A stretch of DNA of 64,000 nt from CAIWHR01 sp963836265 (GTDB taxonomy: Bacteria; Pseudomonadota; Gammaproteobacteria; Burkholderiales; Casimicrobiaceae), in contig CAWIIO010000003.1 in NCBI GenBank assembly GCA_963836265.1, positions 488,916 through 552,915 of the forward strand, in the 5' to 3' direction. Of the stretch, positions 10,588 to 20,709 are shown piece after piece. The first letter of the stretch is position 1. Each line of letters opens with the position of its first letter. Made by a program: the position numbers and the translations under genes. The notes under the pieces were generated by a model that worked only from the letters and a program-made list of their open reading frames with translations, was not told where the DNA came from and made no database searches.

Positions 10588-10966
10588 CGTGTGACATCGC
10601 TCATGAAATCAGCGTGCGAAGACTCCTTGCGACGAATGTTCCCGAGAGTTCACGGTCTCGCCGCGGATACTATAGTAGATTTTAGCGCCCGCGGACTGTA
10701 CGTCGGACGGTTACGCACCACCGAACGGCGGGGTTGCTTTCGGTTCGCAGCCCCTCGCTGCAACGTACGGGCGCGCGGAATTGGCCGCGGCCGGCTCGGC
10801 GATGCCGGCACCCAGGAGCTGGTCGCTGGGCTAGACTATCGTTGGCGAGCGCCCTACGCGGGCGACTGTCAGATCGGCGAATGCGATGCGATCTCGACCT
10901 CGCGCCGTGGCCCATCGACGCGGTGGATTTGAAATTCGGTCCTTGAACAATGTCGCGAGCGCAAGA
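10588..10966. promoter_or_regulatory. Divergent promoter region of DUF2254 and BLUF genes
   Basis: A 379-bp gap with no credible gene. An AT-rich island in otherwise GC-rich DNA holds the perfect 10-bp palindrome TACTATAGTA at 10668-10677, which could be a -10 element on either strand or an operator half. Nothing else stands out. Confidence 0.35.
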
Positions 10967-11395
10967 ATGACTTATCAGATCATGTATTCCTCTCAAGCCG
11001 CGGCGCCCATGACGGCTACGGACCTCGAAGAAATTCTCGTGGACGCGCGAACCGGCAATCAAGCGCGCGACGTCACGGGAGCTTTGGTTTATGTCGACGG
11101 CGTGTTCTTCCAGCTCATCGAAGGCGATAAAGACGTCGTGCGCAAACTGATGGCCAGCATTGCGAGCGACGCGAGGCACCGTTTCGTCAAGGTCTTCTAC
11201 GAAGCCGAGGTCGATGCGCGGGCTTTCGAGTCCTGGAGCATGGCTTATCTGAGCCCGACCGCCGAGGAGATGTCGATCTGGGCCGGGCTCCCCGGCACCG
11301 CTACGGTCGAGAAGGTATTGGCCGATGTCAATCGCGACCCTCACCGGGTACCCCGCATCCTTGTCAACGCCCTCAAGGCGCTGACCTCCCAATGA
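10967..11395 (+). CDS. Short BLUF-domain blue-light photoreceptor
   Basis: A 142-residue stand-alone BLUF protein of the PixD/BlrB size class. The flavin-switch residues are all present at canonical spacing: Y7 (MYSSQ), N31 (GNQARDVTG) and Q49 (FFQLIEG), and the SWSMAYL block carries the Trp and Met of the fifth strand. BLUF domains bind FAD and sense blue light through a Tyr-Gln hydrogen-bond rearrangement. The remaining C-terminal part (about 95-142) is helical and has no EAL, GGDEF or other output domain, so signalling would be through partner binding. Start at the ATG at 10967 because the BLUF fold begins immediately; the frame is open upstream to 10886. No dedicated partner is adjacent. 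Confidence 0.9.
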   Translation: MTYQIMYSSQAAAPMTATDLEEILVDARTGNQARDVTGALVYVDGVFFQLIEGDKDVVRKLMASIASDARHRFVKVFYEAEVDARAFESWSMAYLSPTAEEMSIWAGLPGTATVEKVLADVNRDPHRVPRILVNALKALTSQ

Positions 11396-11571
11396 ACGGC
11401 GATGTGTTCGCCGCCGCGAGAGGCAAGCGGGTTCCCGAGGACTGTTAGCGCGCGAGCCTGCCCGGCGGATCGGGTCGTCGGCAGCCTTCTCGTCGCGGAC
11501 GCGCGAAAGGTCTCGCGCCCGGCGCGGCGAACAGGACCTTCGCCCTCGCGCGGATCGTGGTTCGCCAACGA

Positions 11572-12012
11572 TTATCGCGGCAGGACGTCCGCCTTCACGT
11601 CGAAATAGAAATTCATTTCACGATGGTCACCTGCCGCGATGGTGGTCGATTTCTGCACGCTCTGTCCGTCGTGGCTTGCCTCGACCGTATACTGGCCGGG
11701 TTCGAGGTCGACCAGGAGCCACGGGCCGTCGAGCGTGGTGTCCAGAACCGGCTTGCCCGAAGGGCCGGTGATCCGCACGTCGACTCCCGCAAGAAACTGC
11801 CCGGAGCCCTTCGCGGCGGTGACCACCCACAGATTGAAGTCTTCCTGTCGGCGCTGTTCCAGCGCATCGCGCTCGCCCGTGGCGATTCCGCCGCTGACGA
11901 ACCGCTCGCCCTGAGCGGTGTCGCCAGCGGTCATGGCGGTCGCGCCGCCTAGTGCACCGAGGGTGACGATACCGGCAAGGAGTCCGATGGCGAATCCGAG
12001 TTTCCGCGTCAT
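11572..12012 (-). CDS. Exported carboxypeptidase-regulatory-like beta-sandwich protein
   Basis: A 146-residue protein with an N-terminal hydrophobic signal (residues 6-29, GFAIGLLAGIVTLGALGGAT). The mature part is a single transthyretin-like beta-sandwich (ADVLPR at the C-terminus) with the repeatedly seen pattern VDVRITGPSGKPVLDTTLDG followed by LEPGQYTVEASHDGQ. Such folds occur in periplasmic or outer-membrane proteins that bind or display partners. AAAGGAGCC upstream of the ATG at 12012 fixes the start. No catalytic residues are visible and the function is unknown. Confidence 0.7.
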   Translation of the reverse strand: MTRKLGFAIGLLAGIVTLGALGGATAMTAGDTAQGERFVSGGIATGERDALEQRRQEDFNLWVVTAAKGSGQFLAGVDVRITGPSGKPVLDTTLDGPWLLVDLEPGQYTVEASHDGQSVQKSTTIAAGDHREMNFYFDVKADVLPR

Positions 12013-12331
12013 GGTGATGGCTCCTTTGAGATCAACGATGGCAGCGTTCGGCACTGCAGTCGTCGTGCGCTGTCTCCGACGCACATGAATCGTTGGACCA
12101 GGATCGCCGCTCGCCGTTCCGGGTGCGTGAAACCGGATCGAGCGCCGGACAGGAGGCCTTGGCGGAGCCGATTCCGGCGTCCGCGCGATGCCGGGCGTTC
12201 TCGGGCATGCCGGGGAGGCGTCGGCCGAGCGCATTGCACGGGCCGACTTGCCATCGGAATCGATGGATCTCGGCGGCCATGCGCTGCAGTCGGCGACAGA
12301 AAGGCGCCACGCCCGTGTTGCCGGCACTCGT
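12013..12331. other. Intergenic stretch with no supported gene
   Basis: This 319-bp stretch lies between the exported sandwich protein and the end of the MscS gene. It should hold the promoter of the former. Open frames here are GC-frame shadows; I see no repeat or RNA structure. Confidence 0.3.
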
Positions 12332-13258
12332 TCAACCGGCGACCTCGGTCGGGGCGTTTTGTTGCATCGGCAGCACCCGGAAAGCCGGCGCCGCACCGTC
12401 TTTGCTCTCGCCTGCGTACACCGTGACGTGGGGAAAGGGGATCTCGATTCCGCGGGCGTCGAACGCCTTCTTGAGGCGGCGTAGGAACTCTCGCCGAACG
12501 TTCCATTGCTCGAGCGGCGCGACCCTGAACCGGCACCGAAGCACGACCGCTGAATCAGCCCAGCGCTCTACACCCGCAATCTCGAGGTCATCGAGAATCT
12601 TCGGTCCGAAAACCGAGTCGCCGCGCATCTCACCGCCGACGATGCGCATCACGTCGAAGGCCTCGTCCGTATCCTCCCGATAGGCGATGCCGACATCGAC
12701 GACCGACTGGGCAAAGGTCCGGCTCATGTTGGTGACGGTCGTGATCAGGTTGTTCGGCACGTAGTGGACGTTGCCGTCGTAGTCGCGCAACCGCACGAAG
12801 CGCAGGGTCACGTCTTCGACGAGACCGGCTTTGCCGCCGACCTCCACGACGTCGCCCGTAGTGAGCTGGTTTTCGAGCAGCAGGAAGAAGCCGGTGAAAT
12901 AGTCCTTCACGAGGCTCTGTGCGCCAAACCCGATCGCAAGGCCCACCACGCCGGCGGCGCCCAGAATCGGCGCAATCGAAACGCCGAGTTCGCTCAGGAT
13001 CAGCACCCCCGCGATCAGCGAGACGACCACGGAGGCGATGTAGCGAAACACGCGCCCGAGCGTCTCGGCGCGCTTGACCTGCTCGCGCTGATCCAGGCGT
13101 CGCGAAATGCGCTCGCGAAACGCGCGGATCGCGCGGTTGAGAAGGGCCGCCGCAATCCACGCGGCAATGGCGATCAGCGTAATGCGTAGCGCCGAGATCG
13201 CCGGCCCAGCCCACACGCCGAGGTCGAGAGACGTGATTCGGCTCATGATTGCATCCAT
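12332..13258 (-). CDS. MscS-family mechanosensitive ion channel
   Basis: A 308-residue small-conductance mechanosensitive channel of MscS size. A first transmembrane helix lies near residues 15-38 and a second near 70-95, followed by the pore-lining TM3 block ILGAAGVVGLAIGFGAQSL with its Gly/Ala packing and the LVKDYFTGFFLLLENQ turn. The cytoplasmic beta domain and C-terminal alpha-beta domain follow (about 130-295). GGAGGAAA just before the ATG at 13258 decides the start; a longer upstream reading adds a non-homologous Arg-rich stretch. The channel releases osmolytes on hypo-osmotic shock, which suits the trehalose and ion-transport neighbourhood. Confidence 0.92.
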   Translation of the reverse strand: MDAIMSRITSLDLGVWAGPAISALRITLIAIAAWIAAALLNRAIRAFRERISRRLDQREQVKRAETLGRVFRYIASVVVSLIAGVLILSELGVSIAPILGAAGVVGLAIGFGAQSLVKDYFTGFFLLLENQLTTGDVVEVGGKAGLVEDVTLRFVRLRDYDGNVHYVPNNLITTVTNMSRTFAQSVVDVGIAYREDTDEAFDVMRIVGGEMRGDSVFGPKILDDLEIAGVERWADSAVVLRCRFRVAPLEQWNVRREFLRRLKKAFDARGIEIPFPHVTVYAGESKDGAAPAFRVLPMQQNAPTEVAG

Positions 13259-13449
13259 GTTTCCTCCGGTGATTGCGGCACACGCGTTGCCTGCCGAGGC
13301 AGCGGGGGCTCGGTCCGATGCTTCCTTGACCTGCCATCGACGTCCTCGCACGGGCGTGCGCCAGAGATTGGGGGCGTCCCCCGTGGCACAATCCTGCTGT
13401 CGCGGCTGGCGCACCCGGCGTTTTCACGATACCAGAGGAAGAGCGGACC

Positions 13450-14316
13450 GTGAATTGGAGGCTCGTCGAGTCCACCTTGTTCCGTCCCCGCCACCCGGCC
13501 TGGACGGCGAGTGCGCTCGTCGCCATTGCCGCCGTCGGCATCGTCGATTATGTTACGGGCCCCGAGATCACGTTCTCCGTGTTCTATCTTGTCCCCGTCG
13601 CTGCGGCGGCCTGGTTCTCCGGAACGCCAATGGCGATCGCGGCGCCCGCGGTCGCGGCCATCACCTGGCTCGTCGCCGAAATCGCTTCGAGCAGGCTCGA
13701 TTCGAACATCTACGTGTATTCCTGGAATTTCACTGCGCGCTTGCTGTTCCTGCTGCTGGTGGCGCTGCTGCTCGCGCAACTTCGCCGAATGCTCGACCGG
13801 GAACGCACACTAAGCCGGACCGACGCCTTGACCGATCTGCCGAACGCGCGGGCCTTCCGGGAAATGGCGGACGCCGAGATCGCACGAGCCGAACGCTATG
13901 GCCAACCGCTGTCGCTGGCGTTCATCGACGTCGACGATTTCAAGCTCATCAACGACAGCCGGGGCCATCGTGCAGGCGACCGGTTGCTGAGGCGCATGGC
14001 CGAAATCATCCGCGACAACCTGCGCAGCTCGGACTTCGTCGCGCGATACGGTGGCGACGAGTTCGTGATCCTGCTTCCTGTCGCGGACAAGAACGCGGCG
14101 CAGGCTGTAGTGGACAAACTTCGCGAGAAAGTGGCCCAGGCCATGGTCAGTGAAAGCTGCCCCGTCTCGTTGAGCATCGGCGTGGTGACTCGCGAGCCGG
14201 GCGGCCCGGCCGTAACGGTCGACGGCATGCTGGAGAACGCCGATCGGTTGATGTACGAGGCCAAGACCGGCGGCAAGGGCGACGCTCGGTTGGCGACGTA
14301 CGGGGAACCGTCGTAG
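13450..14316 (+). CDS. Membrane-anchored GGDEF diguanylate cyclase
   Basis: A 288-residue protein. Three or four transmembrane helices fill residues 17-112, a MASE-like sensor without a soluble ligand domain. A GGDEF domain spans about 122-285: the active-site motif GGDEF is intact at 201-205, and the inhibitory RxxD site (RSSD, 192-195) lies exactly five residues before it, so a product-inhibited active cyclase is expected. It makes cyclic di-GMP from two GTP. A GTG start at 13450 is used, preceded by GGAAGAG. It is divergent from mscS and convergent with yihY. The sensed signal cannot be read from the sequence. Confidence 0.9.
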   Translation: MNWRLVESTLFRPRHPAWTASALVAIAAVGIVDYVTGPEITFSVFYLVPVAAAAWFSGTPMAIAAPAVAAITWLVAEIASSRLDSNIYVYSWNFTARLLFLLLVALLLAQLRRMLDRERTLSRTDALTDLPNARAFREMADAEIARAERYGQPLSLAFIDVDDFKLINDSRGHRAGDRLLRRMAEIIRDNLRSSDFVARYGGDEFVILLPVADKNAAQAVVDKLREKVAQAMVSESCPVSLSIGVVTREPGGPAVTVDGMLENADRLMYEAKTGGKGDARLATYGEPS

Positions 14317-14397
14317 CCGTCCGGCGGCAAGCCGCGAGCGACGCCGTGGCGTTCACGTCCAGTCGCGCAGACGGGAGTCCGATTCGAAGCGGCACGG

Positions 14398-15774
14398 TCA
14401 GAGTTTTTCGGGGTCGGCACTGCGATTGGCGGATTGCGCGTCTGCCGTCTCATTCCCGACGAGTGCTCTGACACTGGTCGTTTCCGTCGCGGCCCTCATC
14501 GCTTCTTCCATTCGCCTGACGATGTCCTTGACCGCTTCCGAAAATGGAATCGAATCCGGATTCATGAACCCGGCCTCGCCTGCGCTACGCACGGTTTCCA
14601 GCACTTCCGCGATCGAGATCTCCGACAGGTCGCGCGCGGGCAGGTAGGCCGGCGGGTCGTCGCCGGTCGGTGTGACGAGCCGCCCCTCGGTGAGGGCGTC
14701 CAGCACGGCGTTGACGGAGTGCATCGGGATCGCGAGCCGGTGGGTGAGCTGGTGCAGCGTCCACGGCGGTCGTCCCCGGACGAAGTGCGTGGCGATGAGA
14801 TCCATGACGGCGATAGCAAGCCGCTCTCGCACGCGATTGCTGAGCCGTGGCTCCCCCGGCATCGCGTAGAGATATTCGGGATGCTGCAGATAGAACGAGA
14901 CCGCCGCTCCCACCAGAAGCACCAGCCAGCTCACGTACAGCCAGATCAGGAACAGGACGAGGACCGCGAAACCCGAGTAGATTGCCGCGTACCGCGTCGA
15001 TGACGTAACGAAGGCAGCAAACGCCCAGCCGGCGGATTGCCAGAGGACTCCTCCGATGACGCCGGCCGTGAAAGCCGGCGCGAAGCGCACGCGCGTATTC
15101 GGAATGTAGAGGTACAGGAACGTGAACGCGCCGATGACCAGGGCGTATGGAGCCAGTTTGCCGATGCCAAAAACGAGGCTCCCGAACGGCTCGATCGACA
15201 ACAGCCACCGCGCGACCTCGGAATTGAGCGCCATCGCCGTGATGCCGAGCGCGGCAAAGACGAGGAGCGGCCCCACCAGGAGGGCGCTCAAGTAGCGGGT
15301 GAAGCGTTCGCCCAGGCTGCGGAGCTGCGTGACGTGCCAGATGGCGTTGAACGACTCCTCGATTTTCTGCATCAGCGAGACGACCGTGTAGAGCAGCAGC
15401 GCCAGGCCGACCGCGCCGAGCACGCCGACGTTCATGTGCTCGATGAAACCGATGAGTCGTCGCGTGATCTCGTCGCCCTGTTCTCCCAGCGGCGCGAGCA
15501 GGTTGTGCAACAGCGGCTCGATCTGATTGTGGACGCCGAACGCCTTCAGCACCGAGAAGCTGAGCGCGAGCAGCGGCACCATCGACATCAGTGACGTATA
15601 GACGAGACTCATCGTCCACAGCGTGAGGCCGCCTTCGTACACGTCCCGGAAGAGAACGATGACGAGCCGCACGGCGCGCAGGGCGCGCGCCTTCCAGACC
15701 GTCGGGCGGGCGAAACGCGGCGCCCAGATCGCCTGGTCCATCCGCTTCAGCCAACCGTGCAGCTCGCTCAGCAT
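14398..15774 (-). CDS. YihY/BrkB (UPF0761) family membrane protein
   Basis: A 458-residue protein with about six transmembrane helices in residues 45-310, starting LTLWTMSLVYTSLMSMVPLL, the hallmark block of the YihY/BrkB family (once misassigned as RNase BN). The C-terminal 130 residues are soluble and winged-helix-like (ATHFVRGRPPWTLHQLTHRL ...), then a charged tail. Family members are inner-membrane proteins of uncertain transport function. It starts 18 bp after the end of the SLC12-like gene on the same strand, so the two may be cotranscribed. Confidence 0.87.
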   Translation of the reverse strand: MLSELHGWLKRMDQAIWAPRFARPTVWKARALRAVRLVIVLFRDVYEGGLTLWTMSLVYTSLMSMVPLLALSFSVLKAFGVHNQIEPLLHNLLAPLGEQGDEITRRLIGFIEHMNVGVLGAVGLALLLYTVVSLMQKIEESFNAIWHVTQLRSLGERFTRYLSALLVGPLLVFAALGITAMALNSEVARWLLSIEPFGSLVFGIGKLAPYALVIGAFTFLYLYIPNTRVRFAPAFTAGVIGGVLWQSAGWAFAAFVTSSTRYAAIYSGFAVLVLFLIWLYVSWLVLLVGAAVSFYLQHPEYLYAMPGEPRLSNRVRERLAIAVMDLIATHFVRGRPPWTLHQLTHRLAIPMHSVNAVLDALTEGRLVTPTGDDPPAYLPARDLSEISIAEVLETVRSAGEAGFMNPDSIPFSEAVKDIVRRMEEAMRAATETTSVRALVGNETADAQSANRSADPEKL

Positions 15775-15792
15775 GGTCCCGGATATGAACTT

Positions 15793-18082
15793 CTACTTCG
15801 CCGGACGCACGTCGGATTCGGACGGTTCGTCGGGGTCGGCTTCGAGACCGACATCCTCCGCGGCGAGTGCCAGCACGACGATGGGGAGCCGCGGCAGCGC
15901 CGGCCCGATTTCCCAACCGAACGGCGAATAGAAACGACCCCCGTGAATGCGGAATGGGAGGAACACCAGCGCGCTCGAGCCCGAGGTGCCGACGACGGTC
16001 CTTTCGTCGTGGTCGGGCGTGATGATGACGTCGGCGTCGATACGGATCTCCTCGACCCGCTCGCGCAGCACCTTGCCGTGCTCGCCGGCCGAATCGACCG
16101 CGTCCTGCGGCCCGAGCAGCCGGATTTGCGCACCGCTCCATTCGTCACTTCGCGTCATCAGATACGCGAGCAGGAGCATCAGCTGGCCGCTCGACGAATC
16201 CTCCCACCATACATCGATGACACGGTTTTCGCCCGGGACGGCCCCGAGACCCTCCCATTCCTTGGCATCCGCATCGAGCAACAGCAGGTTGCAGCCGAGG
16301 CGAAAGGCCAGCGACACGTTATGGCCGAACGCGTCGAGCCCGAGCGGACGGTAGAAGGCTGCCTTCGGCTCCGGCCAGTTGACGACGACGGTGTTGACGT
16401 GGAACGGCCCGACGCCGGCCGCCTGGACGATCGAGGCGATCATCTGCGGAGTGTCGGTGCCGACCACGACGAGCGGCAATGCCGACGACCCCGAGGCCTT
16501 GATCTCCAACGCTAGCGCGCGCTCTTCTTTTTGCCTGCGCTCCAGTGCTCGCGCTGCGTTGCCTTCGATCATGCGGACGACGGTCGTCAAGCCGCCGCCG
16601 GCCTCGACCCAGCTGGCAAAGTGCAGCACCCTGCGCGCGGCGCCGTCCGGAATCCGAGAACACCAGCAGCTGCGGGCGCCAGGCCCGCGGGTGCTCGCTC
16701 TCCGCGTTGGCGAGCAGCAGGTGTCGACGTGCGACCATCATGTGGTAGGCCCGGCGTCCGTCGGCCCAAGTCGCCGGCGCCGCGCGGTGCTTGAGATACA
16801 GGTAGATGCCGAGCACGATCAACGAGGCTGCCCCGCCGGCAACGAACATCGATGGCGAGCATTGCGCCAAGGCAGGCGATTGCCGCGAGCAATGCGATTC
16901 GATAATCGAAAAAGCGGAACGTCGGGCGGAACGACGGGCTCGCCGCCCGGGCCTCGAAGTAGGTCGCGTAGTTCAGCAGCCCGTAGGAAACGAGGAAGAA
17001 CATCGACACGACGCCGGCGATGACGTTCAGATTGCCGATCGCCACGATTGCGAGCGCAATCATCAGTGTCGGGATCACGGCGCGGCGTGGATTGCCGGTG
17101 CCTTCACTGACGGCTGCGAACGGCGCGAGAAAAGGGAAGATCTCGTCCTTGGCGAGGGATTGCAGGATGCGCGGGGCCCCGAGCAGCGAGGCCAGCGCCG
17201 ATGACAGGGTCGCCGCCATCACACCGATGTCGATCAGCGGCGGCAGGATCGCCACCTGCCGCATGGCCGCGAAGTCGCTGCGGAGCGACTTCGCCGGGAA
17301 GCGCAGCGGCAAAAAGTGCGGCGCAGCCGAAATAGATGAAGACCGACAGCGCGACGGCGGCGAGCACGCCGCGCGGAATGCTGCGCCCCGGTTGCGCGAG
17401 GTCGCCCGACATGCTGACCCCTTGCGTGAATCCGGTGACGGCGGGAAAGAAGACGGCGAACGTCGCCCAGAAGGGCAGGGCATCGGGAGGCGCCTGCCCA
17501 ATTGGCCTGCAGCAGCGGTTCGTTCCAATGGGCGATCGCGCCTACGGCGAACGACACCAGCGCGGCCGCGAGACCCGCCATTACGACATACTGGAACCTC
17601 GTCGCGAGATCCGCGCCCATCCACGCGAGCACGCCCAGCGCAATGACTGCTGCGGCGGCGATGCCGTGCAGGACGAAAGGGCTGCGGTCGGGCACGAACG
17701 CCGCTGCCGCTTCGGCGAAACCGATGCAGTAGAAGCCGACCGACACGGCCTGAGCCAGAAATACGACGACGCCGATAGCTCCGCCGAAGCTCAGGCCGAG
17801 CGTGCGCGAAATGAGGTAGTAGTCGCCACCGCCCTTCACCCGCAGATTTGTCGAGATCGCCGAAACCGACAGGGCCGTGAGCAGCGAAATACCATTGGCA
17901 ACGGCGATCACGGCGAGCGCCCGCATCAGCCCGGCCTCGCCGACGACGAAGCCGAGCCGCAGGAACAGGATGATGCCGAGTATCGTCAGGATGCTCGGCG
18001 TGAACACGCCGGCAAAGGTGCCCAATCGCGGGTGATCGGACGCTGAAGAAGATGCACGACGTGTGTGTTCGGAAGCGGTCAT
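15793..18082 (-). pseudogene. SLC12-like cation-chloride/amino-acid cotransporter, broken by four frameshifts
   Basis: The parts together would make a protein of about 760 residues: an N-terminal APC-type transporter (LGTFAGVFTPSILTILGIIL, then about 12 transmembrane helices) and a long soluble C-terminal domain ending ADPDEPSESDVRPAK, the layout of bacterial SLC12-type cotransporters. The frame changes near 17485, 17295, 16850 and 16640. In each case removal of one base restores a continuous, conserved protein, and no stop interrupts the intact segments. This looks either recently inactivated or misread. The ATG at 18082 opens the N-terminal segment. The expected role is secondary transport of K+/Na+ with chloride or amino acids across the inner membrane. 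Confidence 0.78.
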
Positions 18083-18261
18083 CGGGAAGGTAGATCGTTA
18101 CGGCGGCCGATCGCATTTTGCCCGGCTGCGGCGCAATAGGAAAGCGGGCCATCGGCCGAACATCGCGTCGCATATCCGGGATCGAGTGACTCGGGGCGAC
18201 TCGCTGAGGTAACATGCGGCCGAACGGGAGTCCCTGGGCGACGTCCGTAGCGGAGGACGGA

Positions 18262-19464
18262 TTGGACGCTGACGAACTGTTTTTCCTTCCCGCGTGGCCG
18301 CCTGAACTGGGCCCCTCTTCCAGGTCGCGTTGCTGCTGATCCTCGCCATTCTGGCGGGCGAGGTTGCGCGACAGGCGCTGCGCGTGTCGCGCATTCTCGG
18401 CTACGCCGTCGTCGGCGCGGTGCTCGGCCCGAACGCGCTCGGCATCGTCGATGCGCAAACGGTGACCGCGTTTCGGCCATTCGTCGACATTGCCGTCGGG
18501 CTGCTGCTGTTCGAGCTCGGGCAACGAGTCGACCTGGGCTGGTTGCGTCGCAATCCATGGCTCCTCGTGACAAGCCTGCTCGAATCCGGGCTGGCGTTTC
18601 TCGCGGTTTACGCACTGCTCGTTTTCATCGGGGCGCGCCCGATCGTCGCGTCGGCGATTGCGGTGTTCGCAATCGCCACTTCTCCCGCGGTGGTCATGAC
18701 CGTCGTGAAGGACCTGCGCGGGCAGGGACAGGTGACCGAGCGAGCGCTTCTCCTGACCGCACTCAACACCGCCTACGCCGTCGTTGGCGTCTCGGTGCTG
18801 TTCGGATGGCTGCACCTGCAACGCAGCAGTGAAACGGCGATCATGCTCGTGCACCCGATCTACATCGTCGGAGGGTCGGTTGTCGTCGCGATCGCCGTCT
18901 CTGTCATCACGCTGGCATTGCTGCGGCTGTTCGGTCGCCACCCGGCGTTCCAGTTCGCGCTGATCGTCGCCATCATTCTGCTCGCGGTCGCCATCGCCAG
19001 CCTGCTCAAGCTGTCGGTTCCGCTCACGCTGCTGCTGGCCGGACTGTTCGCGCGGACGTTCGATCGCGAGCGGCATTTCGTGTCCCTGGAATTCGGCGAG
19101 CCGGCGATGCTGTTCATCGTCATCCTGTTTGCCGCGGCCGGTGCGAGTCTCGAGTTGTCCGGCTGGAGAACCGCTCTCATTCCCGCTTTGGGGTTCATTG
19201 CGGCGCGTTTCGTGGGCAAGGCCTTGCCGCTGTTCGCGCTGGCGCGCCCGAGCGCGCTGCCCTTGCGGCAGGCCTCGCTCGTCAATCTGGCGCTCATGCC
19301 GATGTCGGGCGCTCGCGCTGCTGATGCTCGGCGACCTGACGACACTGTTTCCCGAGATTGCAGGTGATGTTGCGGCGACCGTTCTTCTGGCGACGACGAT
19401 ATTGACTTTCGTCGGACCGCTCGCAACCGAATTCGCGCTTCGCCGGGCCGGCGACGCCGGGTGA
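18262..19464 (+). pseudogene. CPA2-type cation:proton antiporter membrane domain, two frameshifts
   Basis: About 400 residues of a KefB/Kch-like antiporter with 10-12 helices: DADELFFLPAWPPELGP, then LFQVALLLILAILAGEVARQ, and the core FELGQRVDLGW and ATSPAVVMTVVKDL. The first frame ends near 18310, where adding one C to a C-run would continue it; the second shift is near 19312 in a GGG run, after which LALLMLGDLTTLFPEIAGD continues to the stop at 19464. The TTG at 18262 follows GGAGGA by 5 nt. No TrkA-N domain follows. It is divergent from the SLC12-like gene, which is also frameshifted. The expected role is K+ or Na+ exchange for protons. Confidence 0.75.
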
Positions 19465-19476
19465 GGGACGCTGACC

Positions 19477-20604
19477 ATGCCGGCTCTGGAATTCAAGCCG
19501 TCGAAGCCGCTGACCATCGGCATCGAGCTCGAGTTGCAGGTTGTCAATCGCCGCAATTGCGACTTGACGCGCGGAGCGTCCGAGCTGGTAAGACTGCTGA
19601 CGCAGGGCGGCAAGCCTGGCGATGCGCGCCACGAGATTACCGAGAGCATGCTCGAAGTGAGCACCGGCGTCCATGAACGGCATCGCGCGGCAATGAACGA
19701 ACTGCTGTCGATCCGCGATGCCGTCGTCGAGGCCGCGGACCGCCTCAATCTGCTCGTCTGCGGTGGGGGCGCCCATCCGTTCCAGCGCTGGCCCGAGCGC
19801 TATGTCACCGAGCGGCCGCGTTACCAGCATCTGGCGGAAGTCTACGGCTACCTCGCGAAGCACGTCACCATCTTCGGCCAGCACGTTCACGTCGGATGTG
19901 CGGATGGCGATACCGCGCTGCGGCTGCTCCATTGCCTGTCCCGCTACATTCCGCATTTTCTCGCGCTCGCCGCTTCGTCTCCGTACTATCAGGGCGTCGA
20001 TACGGCGTTCGACTCGGCGCGGCTCAACGCGATGGCGCCGTATCCGACGAGCGGATACGCGCCCTACATCGAATCCTGGGCCGCGTTCGAAGCCTACTAC
20101 GGGGAGATCAAGGGCTACGGCGTCATCGACAGCATGAAGGATCTCTACTGGGATATCCGGCCGAAACCGGAATACGGTACGGTCGAGGTCCGCGTCTTCG
20201 ACACGCCGCTCACGGTCGAAAAGGCCGCTGCGCTCGCCGCGTACGTCCAGGTTCTGTGTCGGTGGATCCTTGCCGACGATTCGGCCATCGCGCCCGAGGA
20301 GACCTACGTCGTATATTCGTACAACCGCTTCCAGGCTTGCCGCTTCGGTCTCGACGGCGATCTCATCGATCCGACGACGCACGTCCACCGCTCGGTCCGC
20401 GACGACATTCTGGAGACCCTGGCGCGGCTCGCCGATCACGCTCGGGAGCTGGAGGCAGCCGGTCCGCTGCTGCAGATCGAGCGTTGGGCGCGAGACGGCA
20501 GCAACGACGCGCGCTGGCTTCGCGAGCGATACGCCGCTTCGCAGTCGTTCGAGGACCTGGTCTGGAATCAGTCGCGGCTTTGGAGCGGGCGTGAGCGGAT
20601 CTAG
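19477..20604 (+). CDS. Carboxylate-amine ligase of the YbdK / GCS2 family
   Basis: A 375-residue ATP-dependent ligase of the glutamate-cysteine ligase type 2 family. Conserved blocks include TIGIELELQVVN near residue 15 (metal-binding acidic residues), DARHEITESMLEVSTGVH near 50, GQHVHVG near 133 and KPEYGTVEVRVFDTP near 228. YbdK has weak glutamate-cysteine ligase activity in vitro; its natural substrate is not settled. Length and motif order match the family. It starts 12 bp after the antiporter pseudogene, on the same strand, and may share its transcript. No gshB is nearby. Confidence 0.9.
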   Translation: MPALEFKPSKPLTIGIELELQVVNRRNCDLTRGASELVRLLTQGGKPGDARHEITESMLEVSTGVHERHRAAMNELLSIRDAVVEAADRLNLLVCGGGAHPFQRWPERYVTERPRYQHLAEVYGYLAKHVTIFGQHVHVGCADGDTALRLLHCLSRYIPHFLALAASSPYYQGVDTAFDSARLNAMAPYPTSGYAPYIESWAAFEAYYGEIKGYGVIDSMKDLYWDIRPKPEYGTVEVRVFDTPLTVEKAAALAAYVQVLCRWILADDSAIAPEETYVVYSYNRFQACRFGLDGDLIDPTTHVHRSVRDDILETLARLADHARELEAAGPLLQIERWARDGSNDARWLRERYAASQSFEDLVWNQSRLWSGRERI

Positions 20605-20709
20605 CTCGGCCCGGAAAGACGAGCGCGTGGACGCGAACCGGGACCAGGCGGTCAAGATTGCGTTCGCGGTTCGAGCGACGGTGCGTGCAAGCCGCGCGGG
20701 TGCGATGCG

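Noticed and set aside
16587..19748. Long minus-strand open frame spanning the two transporter genes
   Set aside because: Only one segment of it is real, the middle of the SLC12-like protein. The rest is antisense to the antiporter and ligase genes and has low-complexity Gln/Arg-rich composition.
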